DNA from: Gemmatimonadota bacterium | GTDB lineage: Bacteria > JAAXHH01 | Direction of reading: 5' to 3' | Length of the DNA: 64,000 nucleotides | Assembly (NCBI GenBank): GCA_009841265.1 | Contig: VXMB01000009.1 | Span: forward strand, 1,223,911 to 1,287,910 | Shown here: piece by piece, positions 52,454-60,975 of the stretch | Layout: every line of letters starts with the position of its first letter | Numbering within the stretch: position 1 is the stretch's first letter | Position numbers and translations under genes: made by a program | The notes under the pieces: generated by a model | What the model was told of the DNA's origin: nothing | Database searches by the model: none | The model's input: only the letters and a program-made list of their open reading frames with translations

Positions 52454-54094
52454 TCAATAGGCCGCGGGTTCCTCGTACAGACCGTGCACTTCCTGCATCA
52501 CGCCCACGATCTCCCCCAGCGTGGCGTAGGCCTTCACCGCGGCCAGCATGGGCGGCATGATATTCTCCCCGTTCCGCAGCGCGGTCCCCAGGACATCGAG
52601 GGCGTGCCCTGCCGCCGGGTCGTCTCTCCGCCGCCGCACCGCGTCGAGGCGGCTGCGCTGTTCCCTTTCGATGCGGGGGTCGATGCGAAGCGTCTCCAGG
52701 TCGCGGTCCTCGGGGGCGACGAAATCGTTCACGCCGGTGATGATCCGTTCCCGGTCTTCGATCTCCGCCTGGTACCGGTTGGCCGCGGCCATGATCTCGC
52801 GCTGGGGAAAGCCCGCTTCGATCGCCCCAACCATGCCGCCGAAGCCGTCGATCTTCTTGAAATACGCCTCGGCCTCCTCTTCCAGCCGGTTCGTCAGGGA
52901 CTCGACGTAGTAAGATCCTCCCAATGGATCGACCGTGTCGGTCACGCCGGTTTCATGGGCGATGATCTGCTGGGTCCGCACGGCGATGCGGGCCGCCTTT
53001 TCCGAGGGCAGCGCGTAGGCTTCGTCCAGCGCGTTGGTATGCAGCGACTGGGTGCCGCCCAGCACCGCGGACAGCGCTTCGACGGCCGTGCGCACGATGT
53101 TGTTCTCCGGCTGCTGGGCGGTCAGGCTGCACCCGGCGGTCTGGGTGTGGAAGCGCAGCATCCAGGATCGCTCGGACCGGGCGCCGTACCGCCGGCGCAT
53201 GTGGCGCGCCCAGATCCTCCTGGCGGCGCGGAACTTGGCGATCTCTTCGAAGAAATCGATGTGGGCGTTGAAGAAGAAGGAAAGCCGGGACGCGAAGCGG
53301 TCGACTTCGAGGCCGGAGGCCATGCAGGCGTCGACGTAGGCAAATCCGTCCGCCAATGTGAAGGCCAGTTCCTGGGCGGCCGTCGCGCCCGCCTCCCGGA
53401 TATGGTACCCGCTGATGCTGACGGGGTTCCACTGGGGTACGCGCTCCGTGCAGAAAACCACCGTATCGGATACGAACCCAACCGCGGAGGCCGGCGGGCA
53501 GATCCACTCCTTCTGCGCGATGTATTCTTTCAAGATGTCGTTTTGCAGCGTGCCCCGCAACCCGGTCCAGGGTATGCCTCTTTTCTCCGCCAGGGCCAGG
53601 TACATGGCCAGCAGCACGGCGGCCGGGGCGTTGATGGTCATGGACGTGCTGATCCGGTCAAGCGGGATGCCGGTAAACAGGGTCTCTATATCTTCCAGCG
53701 TGTCGACGGCGACCCCGCAGACGCCCACTTCGCCCGCGGAGGACGGGTGGTCCGAATCCAGCCCCATCAGCGTGGGTACGTCGAATGCCACCGACAGGCC
53801 GTTCTGGCCCTGTTCCAGGAGAAACTTGAAACGGTCGTTGGAATCGGCCGCGGAACCGAAGCCGGAGAACTGCCGGATGGTCCAGGGCCTGCCCCGGTAC
53901 AGGGAAGCGTGGATCCCGCGCGTGTAGGGGTACTGCCCCGGGTATCCTTCGTCGCGCAGATAACCGGTGCCGGACTGCCGGCCGGCCGTATACAACCCTT
54001 CCACGGGAGACCCGGAGATATTGGTGAAGGAAGGCTTGCGCAGGGGCCGCCCCCCGTTTTCAGCTTCCTTCGGCTTTCTTTTCATTCCGTCCAT
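52454..54094 (-). CDS. Acyl-CoA mutase large subunit (methylmalonyl-CoA mutase family)
   Basis: Adenosylcobalamin-dependent mutase large subunit, 546 residues, lacking the B12-binding domain, which must be a separate small subunit. Family motifs [34 protein letters not shown] (His231) and LRFHTQTAG are present. Gln194 in YIAQKEW aligns with Arg207 of Propionibacterium methylmalonyl-CoA mutase, which binds the substrate carboxylate. Gln there is the situation reported for isobutyryl- and 2-hydroxyisobutyryl-CoA mutases. His62 stands where that enzyme has Tyr75. No small-subunit, MeaB chaperone or epimerase gene is in the window. The start could be M1 or M4. Confidence 0.93.
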   Translation of the reverse strand: MDGMKRKPKEAENGGRPLRKPSFTNISGSPVEGLYTAGRQSGTGYLRDEGYPGQYPYTRGIHASLYRGRPWTIRQFSGFGSAADSNDRFKFLLEQGQNGLSVAFDVPTLMGLDSDHPSSAGEVGVCGVAVDTLEDIETLFTGIPLDRISTSMTINAPAAVLLAMYLALAEKRGIPWTGLRGTLQNDILKEYIAQKEWICPPASAVGFVSDTVVFCTERVPQWNPVSISGYHIREAGATAAQELAFTLADGFAYVDACMASGLEVDRFASRLSFFFNAHIDFFEEIAKFRAARRIWARHMRRRYGARSERSWMLRFHTQTAGCSLTAQQPENNIVRTAVEALSAVLGGTQSLHTNALDEAYALPSEKAARIAVRTQQIIAHETGVTDTVDPLGGSYYVESLTNRLEEEAEAYFKKIDGFGGMVGAIEAGFPQREIMAAANRYQAEIEDRERIITGVNDFVAPEDRDLETLRIDPRIEREQRSRLDAVRRRRDDPAAGHALDVLGTALRNGENIMPPMLAAVKAYATLGEIVGVMQEVHGLYEEPAAY

Positions 54095-54398
54095 CGCGTC
54101 CGCCCGGCAAGACTTAATTGCGCCAAACTATTTCAGTTACACCCACAATCAACACCGTAATATAGCCACGGGCAGGGGGTCGTCAAGCGGGAAGTGCTCC
54201 CCTGAAACACCCGCGGGGGCTGCCGAATTCCGTTGACATTTTCGACACCCACCGGTTAAGATTCGCATGACCCGATCACACTATTGATCGCGATAATCGC
54301 GCGCGGCGAATTCCGGATTCGCCGCCCACCGTGCCGCGTTCGTCATCCATTTCAACAGTGGTTTCCCGCGTCATTTTCTCGAATTCCGAACCTCCAGC
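54095..54398. other. 304-base intergenic region
   Basis: Divergent region. Contains the plus-strand promoter at 54233-54262. The minus-strand half is low in recognisable signals apart from a weak TTGATT-16-TAGTTT. No riboswitch supported. Confidence 0.4.
54233..54262 (+). promoter_or_regulatory. Sigma70-type promoter of the Lon-N/ThiT pair
   Basis: TTGACA, 18-base spacer, TAAGAT. A long leader of about 130 bases follows to the ATG at 54399. Confidence 0.6.
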
Positions 54399-55058
54399 AT
54401 GGCTATGAACACTCTCGAGATACCGCTCTTCCCGCTCAATACCGTACTCTTTCCGGGCATGCCCCTGCACCTTCACATTTTTGAACCCCGCTACAAGGAA
54501 ATGGTGCACAAGTGCCTCCACGAGAAAACGGAATTCGGCATTCTCCTCCTCCATGAAACCCAGTTGTGCCAGGTGGGCTGCACGGCCCGGATCACGCAGA
54601 TCCTGAGACAGTTCGAGAACGGTTCCATGGATATCCTCACCGAGGGCCGCAGGCGGTTCCGGGTCCTCGACGTACTGAACCGCGAGTCCTACCTGGAAGC
54701 CGTCGTGGAGTACTTCGACGACGAGAACGAGGACATCCCCTCCGACCTCCTGAAGAAGGTCCTGAACGCCTACCAGAAGATGATCCGCCTGCAGACCAGG
54801 GGCGTGGGCGCCATCCGCGGCATATTCGACCCGGTGCACTTCTCCTTCATCATCGCGTCGACAATCGACATGGTGCTGAAGGACCGGCAATCCCTGCTGG
54901 AACTGACTTCCACCACGGAACGGATCAGGAAACTCGACACGGCGCTCCTCGTGACGATGCAGAAACTGGACAAGCAGGAAAAACTGAAGCGCGTGGCCGA
55001 AATGAACGGACATGGCAAGCACGAGCCCGAAGAAAGCGAATCCAAAGACGGCGAATAG
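54399..55058 (+). CDS. Lon N-terminal (substrate-binding) domain protein
   Basis: A 219-residue protein consisting of the Lon substrate-discrimination domain only, without ATPase or protease. It begins LEIPLFPLNTVLFPGMPLHLHIFEPRYKEMV, the diagnostic LON signature, and has a charged tail rich in Lys and Glu. Stand-alone LON domain proteins exist in many bacteria; function unclear, possibly an adaptor. It overlaps the thiT gene by 47 bases. Confidence 0.9.
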   Translation: MAMNTLEIPLFPLNTVLFPGMPLHLHIFEPRYKEMVHKCLHEKTEFGILLLHETQLCQVGCTARITQILRQFENGSMDILTEGRRRFRVLDVLNRESYLEAVVEYFDDENEDIPSDLLKKVLNAYQKMIRLQTRGVGAIRGIFDPVHFSFIIASTIDMVLKDRQSLLELTSTTERIRKLDTALLVTMQKLDKQEKLKRVAEMNGHGKHEPEESESKDGE

Positions 55059-55647
55059 CGCCGCCGGCACGCGCCGCCTGACGGCCATGGCCGTGGCCGT
55101 TGCCCTCGCGGTACTCCTCGGGTTCATCCGTCTGTACCGGCTGCCGTGGGGCGGTTCGCTCTCGCTCAAGATCCTGCCCCTGGTCTACCTGGCGATCACC
55201 TACGGACCCAGGGCGGGCATGGCCGGCGGGCTCGCCGCGGGCCTGGTCACGCTGATCCTCGACCCGGTCATCTTCCATCCCATACAGGTCTTCCTGGACT
55301 ACCTGCTGCCCTACGCGCTGCTCGGGATCATCGGTTTCTTCCCTTCATGGCCCCGGGTGGGCATCCTGGCGGCCGGCGTACTCCGCCTGGCAAGCCACGT
55401 GGTGTCCGGCGCGGTCTACTTCGCGGCCTTCACACCGCCGGAACTGAACCGGCAGGTTTACGAACTGGTCCGGGATTACACGGGGATCACCCTCTCCCCC
55501 CTGCTCCAGGAATGGTCGGCGCCGTGGCTCTACGCCCTGCTCTACAATGCCAGCGTCGTCGTTCCCGAGACGGTCCTGATGATCCTCTTCGCCCCGCCGT
55601 TGGTCCGCCGGATCAACCGTGGATTCGCGCCGGAACAAACCCGGTGA
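55012..55647 (+). CDS. thiT: ECF-type thiamine transporter substrate-binding subunit (ThiT-like)
   Basis: Integral membrane protein, 211 residues with about six hydrophobic segments, resembling the S component of an energy-coupling-factor thiamine transporter. The family features LPWGGSLSLKILPLVYLA and RLASHVVSGAVYFAAF are visible. ECF module genes (EcfA, EcfT) are not in the window and would be encoded elsewhere. The start ATG lies within the 3' end of the Lon-N gene, so translation is coupled. A TPP riboswitch was looked for upstream and not found. Confidence 0.75.
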   Translation: MASTSPKKANPKTANSAAGTRRLTAMAVAVALAVLLGFIRLYRLPWGGSLSLKILPLVYLAITYGPRAGMAGGLAAGLVTLILDPVIFHPIQVFLDYLLPYALLGIIGFFPSWPRVGILAAGVLRLASHVVSGAVYFAAFTPPELNRQVYELVRDYTGITLSPLLQEWSAPWLYALLYNASVVVPETVLMILFAPPLVRRINRGFAPEQTR

Positions 55648-55712
55648 GCGCAGGCGTGGAAACCGCTGTAACCGGGTGGGATCAACGGCGCCTCGGCGGG
55701 GGTATTTTCCTC

Positions 55713-55741
55713 TTGCCTGGCCGCCGGCCCTCCCGTATTAT
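55713..55741 (+). promoter_or_regulatory. Sigma70-type promoter of the E1 operon
   Basis: TTGCCT, 17-base spacer, TATTAT. Leader of about 78 bases to the ATG at 55826, which is preceded by AAGGAG. Confidence 0.6.
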
Positions 55742-55825
55742 GTCACAATTCGTCCGAACCGTTTATTCTGTTACGTCCGTACCGAATCTCCAATCACGCC
55801 GCTACGGCTAAGGAGAGCTCGAAAC

Positions 55826-56845
55826 ATGTCCGAATCCCTGGAGTTGATCACGACCTCCAGCGACGAAGGAACGCTGCCGCTGCCCGAGCCGCTGTGCCGG
55901 GAAATCTACGACAAAATGCTGACTATTCGGCGTTTCGAGGAGGCCGTTCTGGAGATCTACACCCAGGGCCTGATGCGCGGCCTGGCGCACCTGTACATCG
56001 GCCAGGAAGCCTCGGCCGTGGGCATCTGCTCGGCGTTGAACGACGACGATTACCTCACCAGCACCCACCGGGGCCACGGCCACCTGATCGCCAAGGGCGG
56101 CAAGGTGGACCGCATGATGGCGGAAATGATGGGCAAGGTCGACGGCTACAACCGCGGCAAGGGCGGCACCATGCACATCGCCGACATGAGCCTGGGCATC
56201 CTGGGCGCCAACGGCATCGTCGGAGGCGGCATGGGCATGGCGACCGGCGCGGCCCTGAGCGGAAAGATGCGCGGTTCCGGGCAAGTGGCCGTGTGCTTCT
56301 TCGGCGACGGCGCCATCAACCAGGGCGCTTTCCTGGAATCCGCCAACCTGGCTTCCATCTGGTCGCTGCCCGTCCTGTTCGTCTGTGAAAACAACCACTA
56401 TGGAGAATATACGGCCGCCAGCGACGTAACGGCCGTCCGGGAACACGTGGCCGAACGGGCCGCGGGGTTCAACATGCCGGCCACGGTGGTGGACGGCAAC
56501 GACGCCGTTGCGGTGCACCAGACCGCGGTGGAGATGGTAAAGCGGGCCCGGGCCGGCGAGGGGCCGTGCCTGATCGAGAACAAGACCTACCGGTACCGTG
56601 GGCACCACGTGGGCGACGGCGACCCGGAAAAAACCTACCGGACCCAGGAGGAGACGGACACCTGGCTCGCGAAAGATCCCATTCCCCGCTTCGCCCGGCG
56701 CATGCTGAAGGCGGGCATGGTCGACGAGACGGAACTTGAAACCATCGACGCAGACATCACGAAAAGGGTGGAAGACGCCGTGGCCTTCGCCAACGAATCC
56801 CCCTATCCCACGGCCGACGAGGTGACCGACCATGTCTACGCCTGA
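55826..56845 (+). CDS. TPP-dependent 2-oxoacid dehydrogenase E1 alpha subunit
   Basis: E1 alpha of a pyruvate/acetoin-type dehydrogenase, 339 residues. The TPP motif runs from GDG (160-162) to ENN (188-190), and the E1 alpha loop HRGHGH with RGKGG is present. Start at 55826 has AAGGAG 11 bases upstream; the longer upstream frame is unsupported. It overlaps the beta gene by 14 bases. Substrate could be pyruvate, acetoin or a branched 2-oxoacid. Confidence 0.9.
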   Translation: MSESLELITTSSDEGTLPLPEPLCREIYDKMLTIRRFEEAVLEIYTQGLMRGLAHLYIGQEASAVGICSALNDDDYLTSTHRGHGHLIAKGGKVDRMMAEMMGKVDGYNRGKGGTMHIADMSLGILGANGIVGGGMGMATGAALSGKMRGSGQVAVCFFGDGAINQGAFLESANLASIWSLPVLFVCENNHYGEYTAASDVTAVREHVAERAAGFNMPATVVDGNDAVAVHQTAVEMVKRARAGEGPCLIENKTYRYRGHHVGDGDPEKTYRTQEETDTWLAKDPIPRFARRMLKAGMVDETELETIDADITKRVEDAVAFANESPYPTADEVTDHVYA

Positions 56846-57833
56846 GCGTGTGATCACCTATGGCGAAGCAGTCCGCGAGGCCATCGCGGAGGAGATGCGG
56901 CGGGACGAGACCGTCTTCTTCATGGGAGAGGACGTGGCCGCCGCGGGCGGCGTATTCAAGGTCACCGTGGGGCTGCTCGACGAGTTCGGCGAAGACCGGG
57001 TGCGGGACACGCCCATTTCGGAAGCGGGCATCATGGGCGCCGGCGTGGGGGCCGCGCTGACGGGCATGCGGCCCATTGTCGAAATCATGTTCGGCGACTT
57101 CATCACCATAGCCATGGACCAGATCGTCAACCAGGCGGCCAAGATGTGTTACATGACCGGCGGACAGGCCAAAGTGCCGCTGACGATCCGGACCACGATC
57201 GGCGCGGGACGTTCCTCCGCGGCCCAGCACTCACAGAGCCTGCAGGCCTGGCTGTCCCACATACCCGGCGTCAAGGTGGCCATCCCCTCCACGCCGGCCG
57301 ACCTGAAGGGCCTGCTCAAGTCCTCCATCCGCGACGACAACCCCACCGTCATCTACGAAGACAAGATGATGTACGCCCTGAAGGGGCCAGTGCCCGAAGA
57401 CGACGACTACACCATACCCTTCGGCGTGGCCGACATAAAGCGGGAAGGGTCGGACGCGACCCTCGTCGCCACCTCGAGCATGGTGCATACCGCGCTCAAG
57501 GCCGCGGACATGCTGGAAAAGGAGGGCGTCAGCATCGAGGTGGTGGATCCCAGGACACTGTCCCCCCTCGATATGGACACGATCATACGTTCCGTCGAGA
57601 AGACCAGCCGCGCCGTGGTGGTCGACGAAGCCTACCAGAGCTACGGCGTCACGGGCGAACTGGCCTCCCGGATCGCCGACGAGGCCTTCGATTACCTGGA
57701 CGCCCCCGTGAAGCGCGTGGGGGCCATGGACGTCCCCGTACCCTTCAGTCCCGGGCTGGAACCGCAGACCATTCCCGACGAGGCGAAACTGGTCCAGACC
57801 GTCCAGGGTCTGTTCCACGACGTCCCCGTATAG
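56832..57833 (+). CDS. TPP-dependent 2-oxoacid dehydrogenase E1 beta subunit
   Basis: E1 beta (transketolase-like pyrimidine-binding subunit), 333 residues, forming the heterotetramer with the alpha subunit. The motif FFMGEDVAAAGGVFKV opens the protein, and the C-terminal domain has DPRTLSPLD and VVVDEAYQSYG. Overlap of 14 bases with the alpha gene indicates coupled synthesis. No E2 or E3 gene follows; instead a symporter gene starts 28 bases later. Confidence 0.92.
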   Translation: MSTPERVITYGEAVREAIAEEMRRDETVFFMGEDVAAAGGVFKVTVGLLDEFGEDRVRDTPISEAGIMGAGVGAALTGMRPIVEIMFGDFITIAMDQIVNQAAKMCYMTGGQAKVPLTIRTTIGAGRSSAAQHSQSLQAWLSHIPGVKVAIPSTPADLKGLLKSSIRDDNPTVIYEDKMMYALKGPVPEDDDYTIPFGVADIKREGSDATLVATSSMVHTALKAADMLEKEGVSIEVVDPRTLSPLDMDTIIRSVEKTSRAVVVDEAYQSYGVTGELASRIADEAFDYLDAPVKRVGAMDVPVPFSPGLEPQTIPDEAKLVQTVQGLFHDVPV

Positions 57834-57860
57834 ACCGAGACTGCGGAGCGATCAAACTAT

Positions 57861-59162
57861 ATGAACCTGTGGCGCCTTCCCCTGCACTGGAAGATCATCA
57901 TCGGGTTGATTCTCGGATTGTTCTACGGGATCCTCTCCGCGGCCATGGGCTGGAGCCGGTTCACAGAGGACTGGATCTCGCCCTTCGGCGACATCTTCCT
58001 GAACCTGCTCAAGGTCATCGCCGTACCCCTCGTGCTGGGCTCGCTCATCATGGGCGTCGCCTCCCTGTCGGACGTGAGGAAACTGTCGCGCATCGGCGGC
58101 AGGACGATCGCCATTTACATCCTCACGACGACCGTCTCCGTGACTATCGGGCTCGTCATGGTCAATTTGCTCGAACCCGGGACGGGGGTGCCCCAGGGGT
58201 TGCAGGAACAGCTGCAGGCGGCCTACCAGACCGACGCGGAATCCGACATGGAACGGGCCGAAACGGCCAGGGAGCGGGGTCCGCTGCAGGTCTTCGTGGA
58301 CATGACTCCCGATAACATCTTCGGCGCGCTGAGCAACAACGGGCGCATGCTCCAGGTCGTCTTCTTCTCACTCCTCTTCGGCATTGCCCTGGTACTGATC
58401 CCGTCCGACAAGAGCAAACCCCTGGTGGATTTCTTCTCAGGTCTCACGTCGGTCATCATCCAGATCGTGAACATGATCATGGTCGTCGCCCCGATCGGCG
58501 TCTTCGCCCTGATCGCCAAGACCATCAACCAGGTGGCCCAGGACGACCTGTCCGCCGTCGGTGAACTCCTTGGCGCCCTGGGCTTCTACTGCCTGGTGGT
58601 CCTCCTGGGGCTGCTGATCCACGGCATCATCACCTACCCGGTCATGCTCAAGATCTTCTCCAACATGAAAATCGGGCGGTTTTTCCGGGGGATCGCCCCG
58701 GCCCAGCTCCTGGCCTTCTCATCCAGTTCCAGCGGGGCCACGCTCCCGGTCACCATGGATGTGAGCCAACGGAATCTCGGGGTTTCAAAAGAGGTTTCGT
58801 CCTTCGTCCTGCCTCTCGGCGCCACGATCAACATGGACGGCACCGCGCTCTACCAGGCCGTGGCCGCCGTGTTCATCGCACAGGCCCTCGGTCTCGGGCT
58901 CGACATGACCGCCCAGTTGCAAATCGTCCTCACGGCCGTCCTCGCCTCCATCGGCACCGCCGCAGTGCCCGGCGCGGGCATCATCATGCTGATCATCATC
59001 CTGGAGACCATCGGCGTGCCGGCCGCGGGCATCGCGCTGATCCTCGGCGTCGACCGCATCCTCGACATGTGCCGCACCGCGGTGAACGTCACGGGCGACG
59101 CCGCCGTGGCGACCTCGGTGGACGCCATGGAGAAACGGGCGGCCGCCCGTCAGTCCGCGTAA
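57861..59162 (+). CDS. Dicarboxylate/amino acid:cation symporter (DAACS family)
   Basis: Sodium or proton symporter of the glutamate/C4-dicarboxylate family, 433 residues with eight to ten membrane segments. The hairpin motif AFSSSSSGATLPVTMD and the transport motif NMDGTALYQ are intact, as is the cation-binding region NVTGDA near the end. The gene follows the E1 beta gene at 28 bases and probably shares its promoter. Its last bases carry a 13-bp sequence repeated just after the stop. Confidence 0.9.
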   Translation: MNLWRLPLHWKIIIGLILGLFYGILSAAMGWSRFTEDWISPFGDIFLNLLKVIAVPLVLGSLIMGVASLSDVRKLSRIGGRTIAIYILTTTVSVTIGLVMVNLLEPGTGVPQGLQEQLQAAYQTDAESDMERAETARERGPLQVFVDMTPDNIFGALSNNGRMLQVVFFSLLFGIALVLIPSDKSKPLVDFFSGLTSVIIQIVNMIMVVAPIGVFALIAKTINQVAQDDLSAVGELLGALGFYCLVVLLGLLIHGIITYPVMLKIFSNMKIGRFFRGIAPAQLLAFSSSSSGATLPVTMDVSQRNLGVSKEVSSFVLPLGATINMDGTALYQAVAAVFIAQALGLGLDMTAQLQIVLTAVLASIGTAAVPGAGIIMLIIILETIGVPAAGIALILGVDRILDMCRTAVNVTGDAAVATSVDAMEKRAAARQSA

Positions 59163-59181
59163 CGACCTGTCAGTCCGCGTA
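59149..59181. repeat. 13-bp direct repeat at two convergent gene ends
   Basis: GTCAGTCCGCGTA at 59149-59161 (end of the symporter gene) and 59169-59181 (end of the M20 dipeptidase gene on the other strand), period 20. Confidence 0.6.
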
Positions 59182-60543
59182 TCGTCCGTATTCGTCGTAG
59201 AACCAGGCCGCGCTGTCGATGCCCCGGTAGAAATTGGGCAGGTGGAACTTCTCGTTGGGCGCGTGGGCGTCGCAGTCGGGCAGGCCGAAAGCCATCAGGA
59301 CCGTAGGCAGGCCGAGTATCTCCTCGAACATGGCCACCACCGGTATGCTGCCGCCTTCCCGGATGTAGACGGGCTCCTTGCCGAAGCCCCGCGTTATAGC
59401 CTCGTGGGCGGCCGTCACAGCGGGATGGTCCCGCGCCGTGAGGACTGGCTTGCCCGTGCCGTGATGGATGACTTCCACCTTGACCGAGGGCGGTGCGAGG
59501 CTTCTGACGTAGTCTTCGAACGACCGGGCGATCTTTTCAGGGTCCTGGTTCGGCACGAGGCGCATGCTCACCTTGGCCATGGCCTTCGAAGGGATCACGG
59601 TCTTCGATCCCTCGCCCGTGAATCCTCCCAGCATCCCGTTTACATCAAGGGTGGGCCGCGCCCACAGGCGTTCCAGGGTCGAGTAGCCTTTCTCGCCCGT
59701 GGATTCCGGCAGGCCCAGTCTCCCGGCGAATCCTTCCTCGTCGAAGGGCAGCGCGGCAAGCGACGCACGTTCTTCATCGTCCAGGGCCAGGACGTCGTCA
59801 TAGAAACCGGGGACGGTGATCCTTCCGTCGCCGTCCACCATCCTGGCCAGGATCTCCGACAATACGTTCAGGGGGTTGGGAACCGCGCCGCCGTAGACGC
59901 CCGAATGCAGGTCCTTGTTGGGTCCCTCGAGCCGGACCTCCATGTAGGCCATGCCCCGCAGGGCATACCCGATCGAGGGCTGCTCGTAGTCGAACATGGA
60001 CGTGTCGGAAATGACCACCACGTCCGCCGCCAGTGCTTCCCTTTGGTTTTCCAGGAAGGCTTCCAGGTTCTCGCTCGAGACCTCTTCCTCGCCCTCGATC
60101 AACAAGCGGACGTTCACGGGCAGCCGGCCGTTCTCCCGCAGGTGGGCCTCCAGCGCCTTCACGTGCAGCCAGACCTGCCCCTTGTCGTCCGTCGATCCCC
60201 GGGCGTAGAGGTTGTCGCCCCGGATCACGGGATCGAAGGGATCGCTTTCCCACAACTCAAAGGGTTCGGCGGGCTGTACGTCGTAGTGGCCGTATAACAG
60301 GACGGTGGGCTTGCCGGGCGCACCGAGCCAATCCGCCGTTACGATGGGATGGCCGGGCGTGGGATTCACGGCCACGTTATGCATGCCGATCCGCTCCAGT
60401 TCGCCGGCGAGGAACCGGGCGCACCGGCGCAGGTCCTCCCGGTGGTGGGGATGGGTGCTCACGCTGGGAATGCGGAGGAAATCCTTCAAGCCCTCCAGGG
60501 CCTGGGTCCGCTGTCCTTCCAGGTACGAAATGACGCTGTCCAT
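59170..60543 (-). CDS. M20 family dipeptidase
   Basis: Zinc metallopeptidase, 457 residues, of the carnosinase/PepV-like M20 group. Visible metal ligands: His in LLYGHYDVQP, Asp in ARGSTDDKG, Glu pair in EGEEEVSS, and the late His in DAHAPNE. The lid domain carries HSGVYGG. Cytoplasmic; it would cleave short peptides or acylated amino acids. Convergent with the symporter gene (7-base gap). Confidence 0.9.
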   Translation of the reverse strand: MDSVISYLEGQRTQALEGLKDFLRIPSVSTHPHHREDLRRCARFLAGELERIGMHNVAVNPTPGHPIVTADWLGAPGKPTVLLYGHYDVQPAEPFELWESDPFDPVIRGDNLYARGSTDDKGQVWLHVKALEAHLRENGRLPVNVRLLIEGEEEVSSENLEAFLENQREALAADVVVISDTSMFDYEQPSIGYALRGMAYMEVRLEGPNKDLHSGVYGGAVPNPLNVLSEILARMVDGDGRITVPGFYDDVLALDDEERASLAALPFDEEGFAGRLGLPESTGEKGYSTLERLWARPTLDVNGMLGGFTGEGSKTVIPSKAMAKVSMRLVPNQDPEKIARSFEDYVRSLAPPSVKVEVIHHGTGKPVLTARDHPAVTAAHEAITRGFGKEPVYIREGGSIPVVAMFEEILGLPTVLMAFGLPDCDAHAPNEKFHLPNFYRGIDSAAWFYDEYGRYAD

Positions 60544-60601
60544 GATTTACGATTCCGTTCGTTGGGGTTGGGGGGATGGGGGGATGGGTTCCGGCCTCCG
60601 G

Positions 60602-60692
60602 TCGCCCGGGACGGGACCTGGCCGCCCGGGACGGGACCTGGCCGCCCGGGACGGGACGTGAACGCCCGGGACGGGACGTGAACGCCCGCGAC
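60602..60692. repeat. 20-bp tandem repeat, about 4.5 copies
   Basis: Unit CGCCCGGGACGGGACSTGRM repeating every 20 bases from 60603. The core CCCGGGACGGGAC is constant; the ends vary (CTGGC in the first copies, GTGAA in the later ones). Confidence 0.75.
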
Positions 60693-60862
60693 CGAAACGC
60701 CGCGCGCATCTGGCAGGTTACAGGAACGGCGGGCGGAGGAGCAAGGAGAAAAACTCAGAGGCGGGGGACGGGTCCGTGGTGCGGCCGGGAACGGGGACGG
60801 GACCGCGGTGCGGACGCAACCGGGCGGATTCGACTTTTCGGCCACGGGCTTCCCGTGTGGGC

Positions 60863-60891
60863 TTGACAGTACGCCGGGATGGTCTTAGACT
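60863..60891 (+). promoter_or_regulatory. Sigma70-type promoter of the potassium channel gene
   Basis: TTGACA, 17-base spacer, TAGACT. The ATG lies 85 bases after the -10. Confidence 0.6.
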
Positions 60892-60975
60892 GGTAATTTC
60901 GCAATGCGGTGTGCGGTGCGGGCAGGATTCGCCGCGTCGTGACTCGAACCATTACCGGCCATCTCCGGATTCGCC

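Larger units (their letters stand above)
60544..60975. other. 432-base intergenic region with tandem repeats
   Basis: Separates the divergent M20 and potassium-channel genes. It contains the 20-bp repeats (60602-60692), a further GC-rich low-complexity stretch (60771-60840), and the channel promoter (60863-60891). No gene seen. Confidence 0.5.

Noticed and set aside
54263..54398. TPP riboswitch for thiT
   Set aside because: No CTGAGA-type or ACCTGAT-type conserved segments found.
60602..60692. Possible CRISPR array
   Set aside because: Repeat units are adjacent with no variable spacers, and there are no cas genes.
60349..60866. Overlapping open frames across the 20-bp repeats
   Set aside because: Arise from stop-poor GC-rich repeats; low-complexity Pro/Gly/Arg peptides, no ribosome site.
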